The translations under genes and the position numbers were made by a program. Of a stretch of DNA of 64,000 nucleotides, positions 26,801 through 41,800 are shown piece after piece. Under the pieces are notes generated by a model, which saw nothing but the letters and a program-made list of their open reading frames with translations, made no database searches and was not told the origin of the DNA. The DNA comes from Sipunculus nudus. Its lineage: Eukaryota; Annelida; Sipuncula; Golfingiida; Sipunculidae. The stretch's first letter is position 1. Each line of letters begins with the position of its first letter. The DNA lies in the NCBI GenBank assembly GCA_026874595.1, contig CM049319.1, forward strand, positions 14,659,601 to 14,723,600. Direction: 5' to 3'.

Positions 26801-29800
26801 TTGTCAGGGATGTAACATTATTTAATCAAGATTCAATTGAATACCCAAAATTAGTTCTGAATTTTTCAAATTTTATAAGTTATTAGTATAAATATAAAAT
26901 TAGTACCTTAAATTTTGCCCAACTGTGACCATGGCACGTTTGTTTCCCGTGAGCACTGTTGATATAATTTTCATATCATGCACACAAGGATTTCAGCTTT
27001 TTAGTTTAGAAAGCTGAAAGAAATTTGCCAAATATTGTAGCTTTTATTAATGTTTTTTATGAGACCCTGTCAGACTTTGGCTCTCTCCAGCCCCTCTTGA
27101 GTCACCTGTATGTTGACCTTGTTGACCTTTCATCAAATTATGCACGCTTGAGGGGAGAATCCAGGCAGCTGTTGGCCAGCCACAGTTGATCCAGGTGTTC
27201 AACCCAACTCATCTAGTAGTTTTAACCAACAACATAACAATAAACAATAAATTAATAAATTTTTATTGGTTTTTAATAACAAATTAAAGAAAAATAGAAA
27301 AGGAATTTGTTAGTTTATAATAACAGGAAATTAACTTGCAGTTACTGATGATATAAGAATCTTGTATCGATGGGTAGAATGTCACATATTCCAAATAACA
27401 CCATGCAGTCACCTATGGCATTTTTCAGTTCATTTTTAATGATAAAGAAGTAAATCATATTATTCATTACTATTCATTAAGGATTATATGAAGGAAATTA
27501 ATGATAGACAAAGATGCAGTTGATAATATTAATCTAGATTCCTACTGTGTCTAGTGTGTACATTGATGTGAAATTAGTCCAAAATGAATTTTTTACAGTT
27601 ATTTTTTTATATAAATAAAAGCCATAAAACCAGGTACTTATGATCATTATTTAAATGTGTGAATTTTGTATATTCTGGATTCTCAACATCATTGTTTGGT
27701 GAAAACTGAATAAATACCAGACATGGTGCGAATACTTTGTAATTGTATTTAAATACGAATATGATTATGTACTCCATTATAAAATTTCTTGCATAAAGAA
27801 TGGGAATTCAGGTAAAAATGAAAGTATATGAATACTCGTGCAAATACTTTCAAAATGTATTCATGAATGCTTTCATGAATATATTAATTATTTAATATTA
27901 TTTTAATAATCATATCAATTATATTTCATTTTAAAAAATCATATGATTCTCTTATTATTTTTAATAAAAATTATATTTGGGACAATATTTGTAATTTTTT
28001 TAATAAATAGTTAAACTCTTATATTATATGTTCTGCTTATAAGTTATATGGCCAAGTCAAAATCTGTGTGACAGTAGTACTCCATTTGTTAATAAAATAA
28101 ATGAAATCAATCCTCTTCCCTGTCTCCAAAGGTACTATCAAAATCATACATAAGCTAAACAACAACAACTCATAATACAGCTTATATTTATTACCACACA
28201 AAACCAGCATGTGCCTCATTTCTAAATAATATTTTTTTATCATATATAACAGCTGAGCGTCGTGACCCATAGGTCCCTTGTTTTAAACATCTCAATCAAA
28301 TTGATGTAGGCCAAGATCACTGATCACATGCTCAAACAGTTGCATTTAAAAGCTGCTGATTGGTTGTTGAGTCTCATATATATATTCAAATAAATGTAGC
28401 TGTAAAAGTGAGGCTGCTAACCCCTTGACAGAGGCAATGTCACTTGGCCACAAGATTCAGAAGGTTGCAAAAGATAAATGTTGGTTCTTGTTATGTAGTT
28501 TTACATCTTATATTAGGCCTTTGTTCCTGCGTCAGCTTTAATGTCAAATTGTGTGATTGATATTTAACTTTAAGAGAATAGTCACCAAATTTCGATGGGC
28601 ACCCACTGGAGGGAACACTATAATAAATATATAAATCACAAGTGCATACATGTGTATTAGTCTGCAGGATTAATTTCTGCATACTGAATGATTTGTTACC
28701 AGGACATCAGCTGCTGACTTTCATTAATTGAATTAGTTCCATCTCACCTCATTAATGGTGTTAATGTTGACTCCTTGTGACAGGAACTCCTTGACACGAT
28801 CCAGTTGCCCATCGTTAGCGGCAATACGGAAATCTTTCTCCGTGTCTTCAACTGTCATGGTTGCGTATTATCCTTATTTCACCTGAAATTATGTTATTGA
28901 AAACTCACACTTAAAGATCTTGGCATTAGGAATATTATTATTTTGATGCGAATCAGTGCTCAGATGTTTCAAAAGAAAATCAGAAATTTGTTATGTTGAT
29001 GTATGCTGTGATAGGGATAGATATGAGGAGAATTTTATATTAATTATCAAGCCAAGGTTTGATAATCTATTATAAAAAAAAATAATTATATTTGAAGACA
29101 AAAAAATATGTTAAATGTGCTTTAAAGACCTACTGTGACACAGGTTCATTTTCTCACATATAAAAAACAAATGATTTTCTCAAGATAAATAGCCTCCACA
29201 TTAAATATCCAAAATCTGATATTCTTCTGGTAAATATATCATATATCAACATTCCATGATATATTTATTCCCCAAACAAATATTCCTTGTACACAAAAAA
29301 TTCAATTTTTAATATACTCTAGATATGGATTCCCTAAATAAAAATTTCATGGCAATATTCCCTATATGAGTATTCCCTACTTCAAAATTCAGTGATTTAT
29401 ATTCACTAGATATGGATTGCTTAAATGAAGATCTCATTAAAATATTCCTATGATGAATGTTCCTTACATAAAAATATCATGATGTTCCCTTGATGAATAT
29501 AATATATTTTATTTCATTTTGACTATGAGCAGGAGCTCAGTTAGTATTTTTTCACAGTTCACCTGATCGCACAATACATTATACACTCTGAATTCTCTTC
29601 ATTCACAAAATCAGAGGAAAATGGAGATATGTTTATTTTGCCATTGAAATGGATCTATAAGAATATTCTTGTGTATTAACACAATACGCTGTGTATTGAT
29701 TGATAAGAGGTGGGGAGCAGTGTACAGAGATGTACTTCAGGGATTTAGTGCAGGATTATCCAAACTGAATCTGCTGAGCTTTATAATGAGATAAGCAACA

Positions 29801-32800
29801 GTTTATACAGGATTTTTGTGATCTTGTATATATAAATATTGCCATGGTCTTTTTTTCTAAAATCAGAATAGTTTCAACATATATTTAAAAAAGTCATTTT
29901 CTCCAACCCACTTCAGTGATCTAGTACAATTATTATCATATACTTTTGTGTTACTTAAATGACTTTTATTCAGTACTCAAAAGTATTGTTTTATCAAGCC
30001 TGATTTGGTTTTATTTAAATGTCTACATTGTTAAATATTCTTTATTTGTCATAGTTATATTATATTTATGATCACTGTGTGTCATGATTTACCATATTTT
30101 TCAGACTACATGTATATAAGAAAAAAGTGATTTGAGACACCCAAATGACATTTTATTTTCCTGGTAATTTTTTCTAACATTTGATATTATTATATCAGTG
30201 ATAATCCTCAAGTATGGCTCTGATTTATAAAAATAATGGTATAATTTCTGACAAATGAAAGTTTCATAATTAATGTAATTGGTAACATTAAAAACCAATA
30301 TCAAAATGTCATAAAATTATATTTTTATCATTATATATTATTTACTTTCTATTGGCTAACAATAGAATTTCATAATAAATGTTCTACAAATAAACATTAA
30401 TAAACAAATTAAACCACTCACCTGGTTTAGTGATTTAGTAATTCCTCATGTAATAATTGATTCCTCTGATATTTCAATCAATCTTACACAAATTCAGGGA
30501 GATCAGCCCCTGTAATTTGATGGTAAAATATTACTGATTTTCTTATAAATAACAATGCAGTTACACTCCTGTATCCTGTATTCCAGTTGGTATTACGGTA
30601 ATAATATGGTAGAAAGTGTCTCTCCTGAAGTATCTGTGGGACATCACTTGGTCATAATTTTTGGGGGGAACCATTGGAGTTTATTGATGTAGTGTGTGTC
30701 ATGATCCAATCTAAACTAACAGCAAAAAGAAAATTAGATATTTACATAGGTAAATAAAATATAAGCAGAAGTATATAATGATATATTGGACAGACTGAAT
30801 AAATTTGCACGTATGCCTGCAGTGTATTTCTACACAAATGGTGGTTTCTTGGTATGTCAGATACAGATATATCTCACATATCCCTGTCACATAATAACTG
30901 CTTCACACATTGTGAACATCAGACCTGGGTTAAATTCAGGTATAAAAATTCAAATTCATTTCCAGTTCATGAATTTTTGTTATAAAATCCAATTCTAATT
31001 CAGTTAAATATGTTGGGAAAAATAATCAGTGCAGGTTTAATTCTAATAATTTTTCTTTTTTTTTAATACCAAAATGCAATATGAAAAGTTGCAGTTGTAA
31101 TAATTAAGAAATTTCTTTAAAAAATATGAAAATATGAGATTTAGCAGCTTAATCTTTATTTATAAGTTCCATTATCTTGATTCTGTGTAAAAATGGCTGA
31201 GGTAAAATGGCTCAGGTTAAAATGGCTCAGGTTAAAAATGGCTGAGGTAAAAATGGCTAAATGGAAAATAACAGGTGGCAGGATTAAACTTTTAATTTGG
31301 AATTCAATAGATCACAAATTATCTACATTGAAAGTTTGTTGTACACTGAAATACATACCATATCACATTAAAAAAAAAAAAACAAGTTATTTGCATTTTA
31401 TTTATTGAGCACTAATCTATTTGGGTGAATGCACATGGAGAGTTTGCACACTGTTGATTTATTGTGTTCATTTTGCGATACAGTGCTTTAAAATTCCCTT
31501 TGAAGGACCATCAAGAGTCACTGTGTATACTTGTGTAACAAGTGAAAATAGAAACAGGGCCCAGTTGAATGTGGATTCACACCTGTATACTAGCTGTGAC
31601 ACACAAGTCAGATTTTCTACCCCTTCACTAATAAAGCAAGCTTCACCAACAAGGCCAGAAGAAGCGTTTTTGTGTGAACAGTTACACTAGATTAGCTTTA
31701 TGCTTGAGAAATTAGTTACACTGTCATCATATAGTTATACAGTACTGTCTGTAGTGTCTGTTCTGTTGTAGAGTTCTTGGCGATTTGTGAGTGAGTAGAT
31801 ATTGAATAAATGTTGAACTTGAAACTTTCCTTTGAGCTGCTTTGAGATAATATATTAATAAATGGAAATCAAAGATAACTCATGCTTAACTGAAATATTT
31901 TTGACAATATAGATTTTAATTTAAAATTGACTGCATTGATTTTATTAATGAACTTTTAACTTTCCTTCATGTATCTTTTTTTTCAGGCATAACTGCTTGG
32001 TTAGAGATGTAATATGGAAATTTAAATTCTTGTTAACTGATACATTATCAGTTTCAATAAGTATATTTTTAAAATGATTAATTTATGAAAATCTATTATC
32101 ATTCCCCTTCGGAACCCTGTAATAATCGCACTAAAAATCCTCGTCTGAAAAGTCCTGTCTGAAATGTGTGTCTGCCATATGCAGTCTGCAGCTGAACTGT
32201 GATGCTTGAATTTCCAAATTAAAAATTAAATTCTGTAACCTGTTATATTTCTTTCAGCCATTTTAACCATTGCCATTTATACCTCAGCCTTTATTTTCCT
32301 CAGCCGTTTTGGTTCACCACTTTCTCATTGCTTTAACTTTGATTGAAACAGGGTACAAGTATTTTATGATAATTTTGACAAATTGATCGTGATAAAGATT
32401 TGATTTTTTGTGTAGTGTATATTAATTTCCAACTTTTAATATGGAGAGTGAGAAATCTCATGAAGTTTTACATTAAAGCCTGCATTTTAAGGTAATTTTA
32501 TTTGTTTCAGAGTTACAGTGTCAGTACTTATTAGATAATTTTCAGTAATATAGGGTTGGGGGGGGGGGGGGGGTAGAATGCCAGTTTGGGGATAGTTACT
32601 TTTACTTTAATAGGGAATAAAATCAATCATATCATAAAAGATGTATCAGTATGACTCAAAATTGTTAATGCTATACTTTAGTCTTAAAAGTGTTCCACTT
32701 TATGAATATGTCCAGTGGTCCCCGTCCTGTATGATGATCCCCGATTGCTTTCTGTCCAGGTTGTGTTATGAATGTCAGTGTTTTGTACCCAGGTCTTATT

Positions 32801-35800
32801 CACTAGGAATAGAGGAGTGAGAGCGTTTTCATTTCCTGACCATGGGGCCCCATAGCTGTGTAAACCAAGCCCAGCAGTCACATAGTGTATTCACAACACA
32901 TCACAAATATTGGAATGGCTCTAGGTTTATTATTGCCCTAACATTGGCTCCTGTTTACTCAAGTCTCAGTTCTTGTATGGCTGTATGGCTCATATTCCCC
33001 TCAGCTCCTATGTTTGTTGATTTGTTAACTAGCAAACAGTCCTTGTAATACTGGTCTTCATGCGTTCACTATTATGACAGTGACATATGGCATAAATGCA
33101 GATTGGAATGGGAGTGTTGTTTGGTTACTACAACTGTGAGCACTAAACACAACATAAACATTTAAAAAAAAAGTATAATGTTCTTGAAGCTAGTAATGTT
33201 GGTTTTTGTATTACTTTACCACTCAACCAGAAAATTTAGGTCAAAATTTTGTAAGAAACATATAAGAAAAAATTATCATGTTCTTGAAGCTAGTTTTGTT
33301 GGTTTTGGCTTAACATATTCACTCAGCCAGAAAATTTGTTGACCATTTCTAAGAAATGTTTATAGTGAACAACTATTAAGGAAACCTTTTATTATATTAA
33401 TATATTTGTATGCCTTTATCTAATTTATGAATAAATATTTATAATATTCTTCAAATATCAATCAATGCATGACCACTCAACTTTATGATTACATTTCTTA
33501 TGAATGAAGGTTCTCTACCAATATAATAAGAAAAAGGTTGTGTTTTAACCCATGTTTGACATTGTGATTCTGTCCTTTTCTGTGTGTTTGTTTGTTTGAC
33601 ATCTAAAATAGTTACAGATTGGTTTGAATGAAAACTTGAGATAAATCTGCTTGATCCAGTTTTGTAGTTCAAATGGATCTTTGAAAGCTGAGGCAGGTTC
33701 ATTTTAGTCTGTTGTATGTCTGTATTGTCAAAATAAACAGCAACTGAACCTGACATTTATGGGATGAATTCTGTAATATCATGAAAGCATGGGTTACATT
33801 TAGTCTTAGAGAGATCATCAATATACTTATATTATGAGTAATAATCTGATTGATACTAGCAGGTGGATGTGTTCTAAGGATCTGTCTAGTTTTTGAAGCA
33901 GAGCAGTGTTAATCTTTCAATTAGTCATTATAGCACTGATAGGGATGTGCTTGCTCGATGATTTACCATCCTTATGGGGCTGTCCCACTTAGGCGACTCT
34001 ACAGGCGACTACAGGCGACCAGGCTGTCGCCTCATGGTCGCCTGTATGGTCGCCTGTAGTCGCCTGAAGTCGCCCCAAGACGCGTGACCTCGAAGCTGTC
34101 GCCTCTGGATTTTCAACATGTTCAAAATTCTCAGGCGACAGCTTTTTTGTCGCCAGTGAGCGTAGTCTGTCTTCTACTGGCGTAGGTGCTGTCGTAGGCT
34201 GTCGCCAGCTGACGCGGGTTGTCGTAGGTCCTGTCGTAGGCTGTCGCCAGGTGACGCGGGTTGTCGTGTGTTGTCGCGGGCTGTTGTTACTTGAAACAAG
34301 ACCCATTCTTGTGTCCAGCTCCTCACATAGCACATGGAAGAAAATCGTCGAAGCATGTCGCGGGAGGACGTGGCAAAAATTCTGGTGTCGTAGGTTGTCG
34401 CCAGTCTGGTCGTAGGTTGTCGCAGATGTGGTTGTAGGTTGTCGTGGGTGATTGTCCTTTGTCGCGGCGACTGTGTCGCCTGTGTCGCGGGTTGTCGGCA
34501 GCTTGTCGTCAGACAGTCGCCAGCCATTTGTAGCTTGTCGTAGACTATTGTCATAGCAGAGGTCCTGTCGCCTGTTTTTCGGCGACCATGAGGCGACAGC
34601 CTGGTCGCCTGTAGTCGCCTGTAGAGTCGCCTAAGTGGGACAGCCCCATAATATGATGAATATTGTATCCTCATCAAGATTTACTGAGGACATTGCTCTC
34701 TGACATCGTAATTACACTGTGCACAATCAAACTCACAAGAGCAAGACTCCGCTGTTTAGGATTTGTGGGCATTAAAATCAAAGTCCCACAATGCACTGGG
34801 GCTTCTAGATATCAGTATCACAGTAGTTATAAATGTAGTGGAGAGGTAACAGTCACTTGAATCCCTATTTGTTGGTGTGATTTTATGGAGGATCGATAGC
34901 TTTCTTCCCATTTACCCCAAAAATTAGGATTCAAGCAACTGTGAAGAGAGGGTAACATAGTCTGTTAAAATATATTGGATATTAATTGTTTCAATTCAAG
35001 GCAAATTACATAAACATGGGTGATTTTGTGGTAATGACTTCATGGTACATGTAATATTTTGTGAGCATAAACATGTAAAAATGTAAATAGGCATTTTTCT
35101 TGACATGTAACAAATTTTGAAGTTTGACAGTTAGAAAAGTAGTCTGAACCATCCCCACAATTCCAGACTGGAAGATCAAGTACCGTTTTGAGTAGAAACA
35201 ACCTCTGGCAGAGTGGGCTCTCCTATGTCAGAGGGACAAAATGTCACCAAACCAGGGGTTGCTCCCCTGACTGTAGCTGATGTTATATTTTTCAGGACAA
35301 TTTCTCACAAAAAAATTGCTCACAATAGGGTCACAGCATTTGTAAGGGATATATAAATGTAAATATAGTTATATCCTAACACCACTGAACATAATTTATT
35401 TGTTGAGACTCATCTTAAAATGTTAGTGGTTTTATGTCTGTACAGGAGTATCTGTCATATGAGCACAGTCCACGGGGAGGTGGTGGCACGGACGAGAGTG
35501 AAGAGGATCTGTCTGACCTTGAACTCTCAGCTGGCAATAAGGATACATTCCTATTAGAAGTAAGTCAAGTGCAATGTGATGGATTTTGGGGACAGATTTT
35601 ATATTTTCTAAGATTAGGAATATTCCCTGTAGGATTATACAGGGATGAATATAACCATACTGGGATGAATTTTGTGTAATTTCTTTTACCATCTGTGTGC
35701 TGTTTTTATGTGTGTTAATTTATTAAAAAAAGTCTTGGAGTAGTAATTTAAGCATGAGAGTGAGTCTGTAAAATGTAAATATTGAATCGTCATTTACATT

Positions 35801-38800
35801 CATTATACAGTGGTCGCATTACATTTCTTCTACTAATCCTTTCATACCACCACTGCTTCCAGGTTTGTCATAGACTGCCACCAGGGGAGCATGTGCCAAG
35901 CGTTCAAACTTCATTAAGCCCCCGTTATGCCTCATTTTCATTAGTTTAGCATGAATCGTCAAAAACTCTTGCTCTTGTGCCAGCACCTGGTAGCTGTCTA
36001 CAGCAAATGCTCTTCCTTCAGGCAGTAGTTGAATGAAATAAATTAGTCTAAGGAATGTTATGAGACCATTGCAGAAGGAGTTTATTCATCAATCTACAGA
36101 TAAATTTTTAAGTTTGCACCTAATCAGATGCGTTAATTATTGTTAATCATACAGTAATCACAGGGATAAATTGACTGGGACACGGGGCATTATATAATGA
36201 TTGTTCCAGAAATGAATGAGATATTGCAGGATTTATTCTTAATTTATAATATATAAAAATACTCATATTTTATAGGTTCTAGTGCAATCGCAAAAATGAA
36301 TCCATAGCAAAACTTTCAAAATGGAGACATCGCAAAATTTTAGCCTCACAAGTATGAAGCCAACAGCAGTATATATAACATTATTTTACAGGTGGATGAT
36401 TTAGAGGATGCTGAGATTGTCTCAGTGCTTCTTGATCCTCCCTATCCTGATGGTATAGACATGTGTAACACACAGACTATGCCAGGTGTTGCCTCGCTAG
36501 TCAGGAATCTACAGGTAAATATTAAAATACATACCTCAAAATTCATGTCTCACACACTGTATACCTGATGAAATATGGCTACCATCGCTGTTTTGAATGG
36601 CACAGCTATCAGTACCAAATTTTTTGGGCATATTGATTAAATGGCTGGTATGCAGATGTAAGCTATAGTGGTGCCACCTGTTAGACAGTAACTGAAATGG
36701 TTATTTTCAGTTTCACATTGTTATTCATTTCATCCTATACCAGGAACAGTTAGCATATAACTGTTGGTATCTTGTAATTTCTATTTTTAATCAGTTGGCC
36801 CATTCATTTGCTTTTTCCTAAGGTTATGCTCCACTCCAGAAAATTCCATTGTCTATTTCCAAATTTTCCTTCTTAAGTAAAAATAAAATACATTTCCACT
36901 CAATTCCAGCTATATATTTGTACTTACTCTGTTGAGTTAATGTCTATGTATGTATAATGTATATATCTGCTTGCTATCAGATGTTCACCAGAGTTTGGAG
37001 GGGACAACTGACACATTCCAGCAGCCGATTCTTTTCTGCAAAAATTGATAATTTGTTGAAGGTGAGTGGATCCAAATCCTTATTGTGTATAATCCTGCTT
37101 ATCTCAGAACAGTTGTACTATGTGCTCCATCTCAAAGAAAGAGTATACAAAATTTATGCAAGGAAACTATAGAAAAACAACTGGCTCTTTATTTTGAAGA
37201 TTTTTGTCTTAAGGGTACCATCACTGATCCCAGTGTTTATAACAATGACATATGTAACCAAAAATGTTAAACCAACATTTATGATTGTGTGTGTGTCTTT
37301 TCTCAGATGAAATTAATTTTTCATTTAATTTAAGTATTTGTAAAATATTGTAAGTTATCAGCACCTTGTATTTTAATACAAAGGATGTTTTATTGTATCC
37401 TCAGATTTATGGGATGAGTTAATATGGTTTCAGTATGGTTGGGCCAATGCTGCCACTGTTTATCATTTCTGTGCAGTTTCGTCCGTCGACCGTCCGTCTT
37501 CTACCATCGTCCTTACGTTAACACATGTTATCTCAGAAACCGACAGAGCTAGCAGCTCCAAATTGCATGTAAAAATCAGTTACATGTCAAACTTCATCAG
37601 ATTGAGCTTATTTTTATGCCCCCGCCACAAAGTGGCCGGGGCATATAGTTTTACCCATGTCCGTCATTCCGTCCTTCCGTCCTTCCGTCATTCTGAAATC
37701 AAACAGTTGTACGGACTTTTTTTCGCAATGCCTGCAGATATTGGCCTGATTTTTGGTGTGTGGGCAGATATAGACCAGTTACAGATCGAGTTCGCGTTTC
37801 GTCCCGGTTGACCTACTTTTGACCGTTTTACGGCTCCTAAACTTAGAAAATTTCATGAAAAATAGAAATTTCATGACAAATACACATGTACAGACTTTTT
37901 TTCGCAATGCCTGCAGATATTGGCCTGATTTTTGGTGTGTTGGCAGATATAGACCAGTTACAGATCGAGTTCACGTTTTGTCCCGGTTGACCTACTTTTG
38001 ACTGTTTTACGGCTCCTAAACTTAGAAAATTACATGAAAAATAGAAATTTCATGACAAATACACATGTACGGACTTTTTTTCGCAATGCCTGCAGATATT
38101 GGCCTGATTTTTGGTGTGTTGGCAGATATAGACCAGTTACAGATCGAGTTCACGTTTTGTCCCGGTTGACCTACTTTTGACTGTTTTACGGCTCCTAAAC
38201 TTAGAAAATTACATGAAAAATAGAAATTTCATGACAAATACACATGTACGGACTTTTTTTCGCAATGCCTGCAGATATTGGCCTGATTTTTGGTGTGTTG
38301 GCAGATATAGACCAGTTACAGATCGAGTTCACGTTTTGTCCCGGTTGACCTACTTTTGACTGTTTTACGGCTCCTAAACTTAGAAAATTACATGAAAAAT
38401 AGAAATTTCATGACAAATACACATGTACGGAATTTTTTTCGCAATGCCTGCAGATATTGGCCTGATTTTTGGTGTGTTGGCAGATATAGACCAGTTACAG
38501 ATCGAGTTCGCGTTTCGTCCCGGTTGACCTACTTTTGACCGTTTTACGGCTCCTAAACTTAGAAAATTTCATGAAAAATAGAAATTTCATGACAAATACA
38601 CATGTACGGACTTTTTTTCCAATGCCTGCAGATATTGGCCTGATTTTTGGTGTGTTGGCAGATATAGACCAGTTACAGATCGAGTTCACGTTTTGTCCCG
38701 GTTGACCTACTTTTGACTGTTTTACGGCTCCTAAACTTAGAAAATTACATGAAAAATAGAAATTTTCATGACAAATACACATGTACGGACTTTTTTTCGC

Positions 38801-41800
38801 AATGCCTGCAGATATTGGCCTGATTTTTTGTGTATGGGCAGATAATGACCAGTTACAGATCGAGTTCGCGTTTCATCCTGGTTGACCTAATTTTGAACGT
38901 TTTACGCCTCCTTAACTTAGAAAATTTCATGAAAAATAGAAATATTCATGACAGATATACATGTACGGACTTTTTTCGCAATGCCTGCAGATATTGGCCT
39001 GATTTTTGGTGTGTGGGCAGATATAGACCAGTTACAGATCGAGTTCGCGTTTCATCCCGGTTGACCTACTTTTGACCGTTTTACGGCTCCTAAACTTAGA
39101 AAATTTCATGAAAAATATGAAATTTCATGACAAATACACATGTACAGACTTTTTTTCGCAATGCCTGCAGATATTGGCCTGATTTTTGGTGTGTTGGCAG
39201 ATATTGACCAGTTACAGATCGAGTTCCCGTTTTGTCCCAGTTGACATACTTTTGACCATTTGACGGTGCTCTAACATAGAAAATTTCATTAAAAAGTGCA
39301 CATGTATGGACTTTTTTTCGCAGTGCCTGCAGATACGGGCCTGATTTTTGGTGTGTAGGCAGATATTGACCAGTTACAGATCGAGTTCTTGTTTTGTCCC
39401 AGTTGACCTACTTTTGACCATTTGACTGCTCCTGAACATAGAAAGTTTCATGAAAAATAGAAATTTTCATAACAAATGCATATGTACTGACTTTTTTTCC
39501 TCAATGCCTGCAGATACCACCCTGATTTTTTATGTGTGAGCAGATAATGACAGTTACAGATCGAGTTCGCATTTCGTCCCGGTTGACCTACTTTTCATTG
39601 TTTTACGGCTCCTAAACATAGAAAATTTCATGAAAGACAGAAATTTTTATGGAAAATGCACATGTATGGACTTTTTTTCACAATGCCTGCATATACTGGC
39701 ATGATTTTTGGTGTGTTGCTTGATAATGACCCGTTACAGATCGAGTTTGCATTTTGCCCTTGTTGACCTACTTTTTACCATACGACACCTCCTGAACTTA
39801 AAAAATTTTTCAAAATTTTACAAATGTTTCTAATTTGCCCCAGGCGGGGGCATTCGTGTCGTTCCGACACATCTAGTTTGGCTATCTGCATTAACTTTGA
39901 TTTTATAAGGAAAAAGCTTAAAAAAACCTTTAAAATCTTCTTCTCGGAAACTTTCCTGCCAAATTGTCCAATATTTCACAGAAATGATCCCTGTAACAAT
40001 CCCTCTCAAGTTTGTTCAAATGGTTCCAGTTTGGAGATTTTTGGCGGAGTTACAGGAGGTTGAACTTAGTCATCTGTCCAAAAAAGCACACTAAAATTAA
40101 AATCTCAGAAACGGCTGGAGCTATCATCACCAAATTTAATGCCAATGTTAGTCATATAAGTCATATCTGAAATTGAGGTATTGGTGGGGCCAACTACATT
40201 GATCTGCTTTTTACAAGCTTTATTACAAATGTAATTTTAGACTCTTCTAGCTTATACACTGTTTTATGATGAAACTGTTAAGCTGATTGGTTTAAACTTT
40301 ACAAGAATTATTCTGTGGTAGGGTTCTGCCAGTTTTATAAGAAGAGTTTGGGTAAATGCAGCTTTAAAAAGCAGTGAAGCCAGTTGAAAAAGGCTTTCAG
40401 TTTTTAGCTCAGCTGACTGAAAGTCATCTGAGCTATAGCGATCACCCTTCGTTCGTCGTCCGTCTGGCCGTCCGGCTGTCTGGCCGTCCATTAACAGGGC
40501 ACAAATCGTAACCCCTGGACCTGGAATCTTCTTACTTGACATCCAGGGAGGTCCATGAAAAATCTCCTTGAAAACCTGAAATTAGGTCTCTGTTACGCAT
40601 ATCCTTCGAGCTATGGTGTCCAAAGTACCCTCCAGAATAATGCAAAATTTGTTACAAAAGCTCAAGTATCTGAATAACCACTGCATTGATCACCATGATT
40701 CTTTGTATGAATATTGATCATTGGATGTTCCATCACTTCCTGTAGACTGGTGGTGCCACCTATATTTTTTCCAATTTTTACTAATTTTTTCTCTTTTTTT
40801 CAGACCTGCAATAAAAGTGTCATCTGTTAATAGGGCACAAATCGTAACCACTGGACCTGGAATCTTCTCACTTGATATCCAGGGAGGTCCATGAAAAATC
40901 TCCGTGAAAACCTAAATTAGGTCTCTGTTACCCATATCCTTGGAGCTATGGCGCTCCAAAGTACCCCCCAGAATAATGCAAAATTTGATACAAAAGCTCA
41001 AGTATCTGAATAACTACTGCATTGATCACCATGATTCTTTGCATGAATATTGATCATGGGATGTTCCATCACTTTCTGTAGACTGGTGGTGCCACCTATA
41101 TTTTTTTCCAATTTTTACGAATTTATTTCTCTTTTTTTTCAGACCTGCAATGAAACTGTCATCTGTTAACAGGGCACAAATCGTAACCGCTGGACCTGGA
41201 ATCTTCTCACTTGATATCCAGGGAGGTCCATGAAAAATCTCCTTGAAAACCTGAAATTAGGTCTCTGTTACCCATATCCTTGGAGCTATGGTGCTCCAAA
41301 GTACCCCCTCCAGAATAATTCAAAATCAGTTCCTGCAGACTGGTGGCGCCACCTGTATTTTTTCCAATTTTTTTCTCTTTTTTTTTCAGATCTGCAATGA
41401 AACTGTCATCTGTTAATAGGGCACAAATCGTAACCACTGGACCTGGAATCTTCAAACTTAATATCCAGAGAGGTCCATGAAAAATCTCCTTGAAAACCTG
41501 AAATTAGGTCTATGTTACCCATATCCTTGGAGCTATGGGGCTCCGAAGTACCCCCCAGATTAAAGCAAAATTTGATACAAAAGCTCAAGTATCTGAATAA
41601 CTACTGCATTGATCACCATGATTCTTTGCATGAATATTGATCATGGGATGTTCCATCACTTTCTGTAGACTGGTGGTGCCACCTATATTTTTTCCAATTT
41701 TTACTAATTTTTTCTCTTTTTTTCAGACCTGCAATGAAAGTGTCATCTGTTAACAGGGCACAAATCGTAACCACTGGACCTGGAATCTTCTCACTTGATG

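Larger units (their letters stand above)
28883..35445 (+). other. Right part of the 16.6-kb C2CD5 intron and ankyrin 5' flank
   Basis: Holds the putative ankyrin 5' UTR exon, a degenerate tandem region, the GGCTGAGG inverted-repeat unit, a poly-G tract and the 674-bp MITE. No CpG-rich promoter-like segment stands out, and no further gene is supported. Confidence 0.55.

Noticed and set aside
34174-34677. 167-residue minus-strand frame rich in RQP, TT and GDSLRQ repeats, and the 33989-34333 frame
   Set aside because: Both lie in the GTCGC-word MITE, and the 'protein' is the repeat read through. There is no known fold and no splice context.
35432-35692. Minus-strand 86-residue frame opposite a C2CD5 exon
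   Set aside because: Shadow of the conserved plus-strand exon, whose borders and sequence fit C2CD5.
37819-38538. Four consecutive 60-residue frames that look like a repeat protein family
   Set aside because: They recur at exactly 179 bases, each ending in a stop, because of the tandem satellite. No separate genes are implied.
37690-39790. Possible CRISPR-like array
   Set aside because: The repeats are head-to-tail with no unique spacers, and the locus is a eukaryotic intron.
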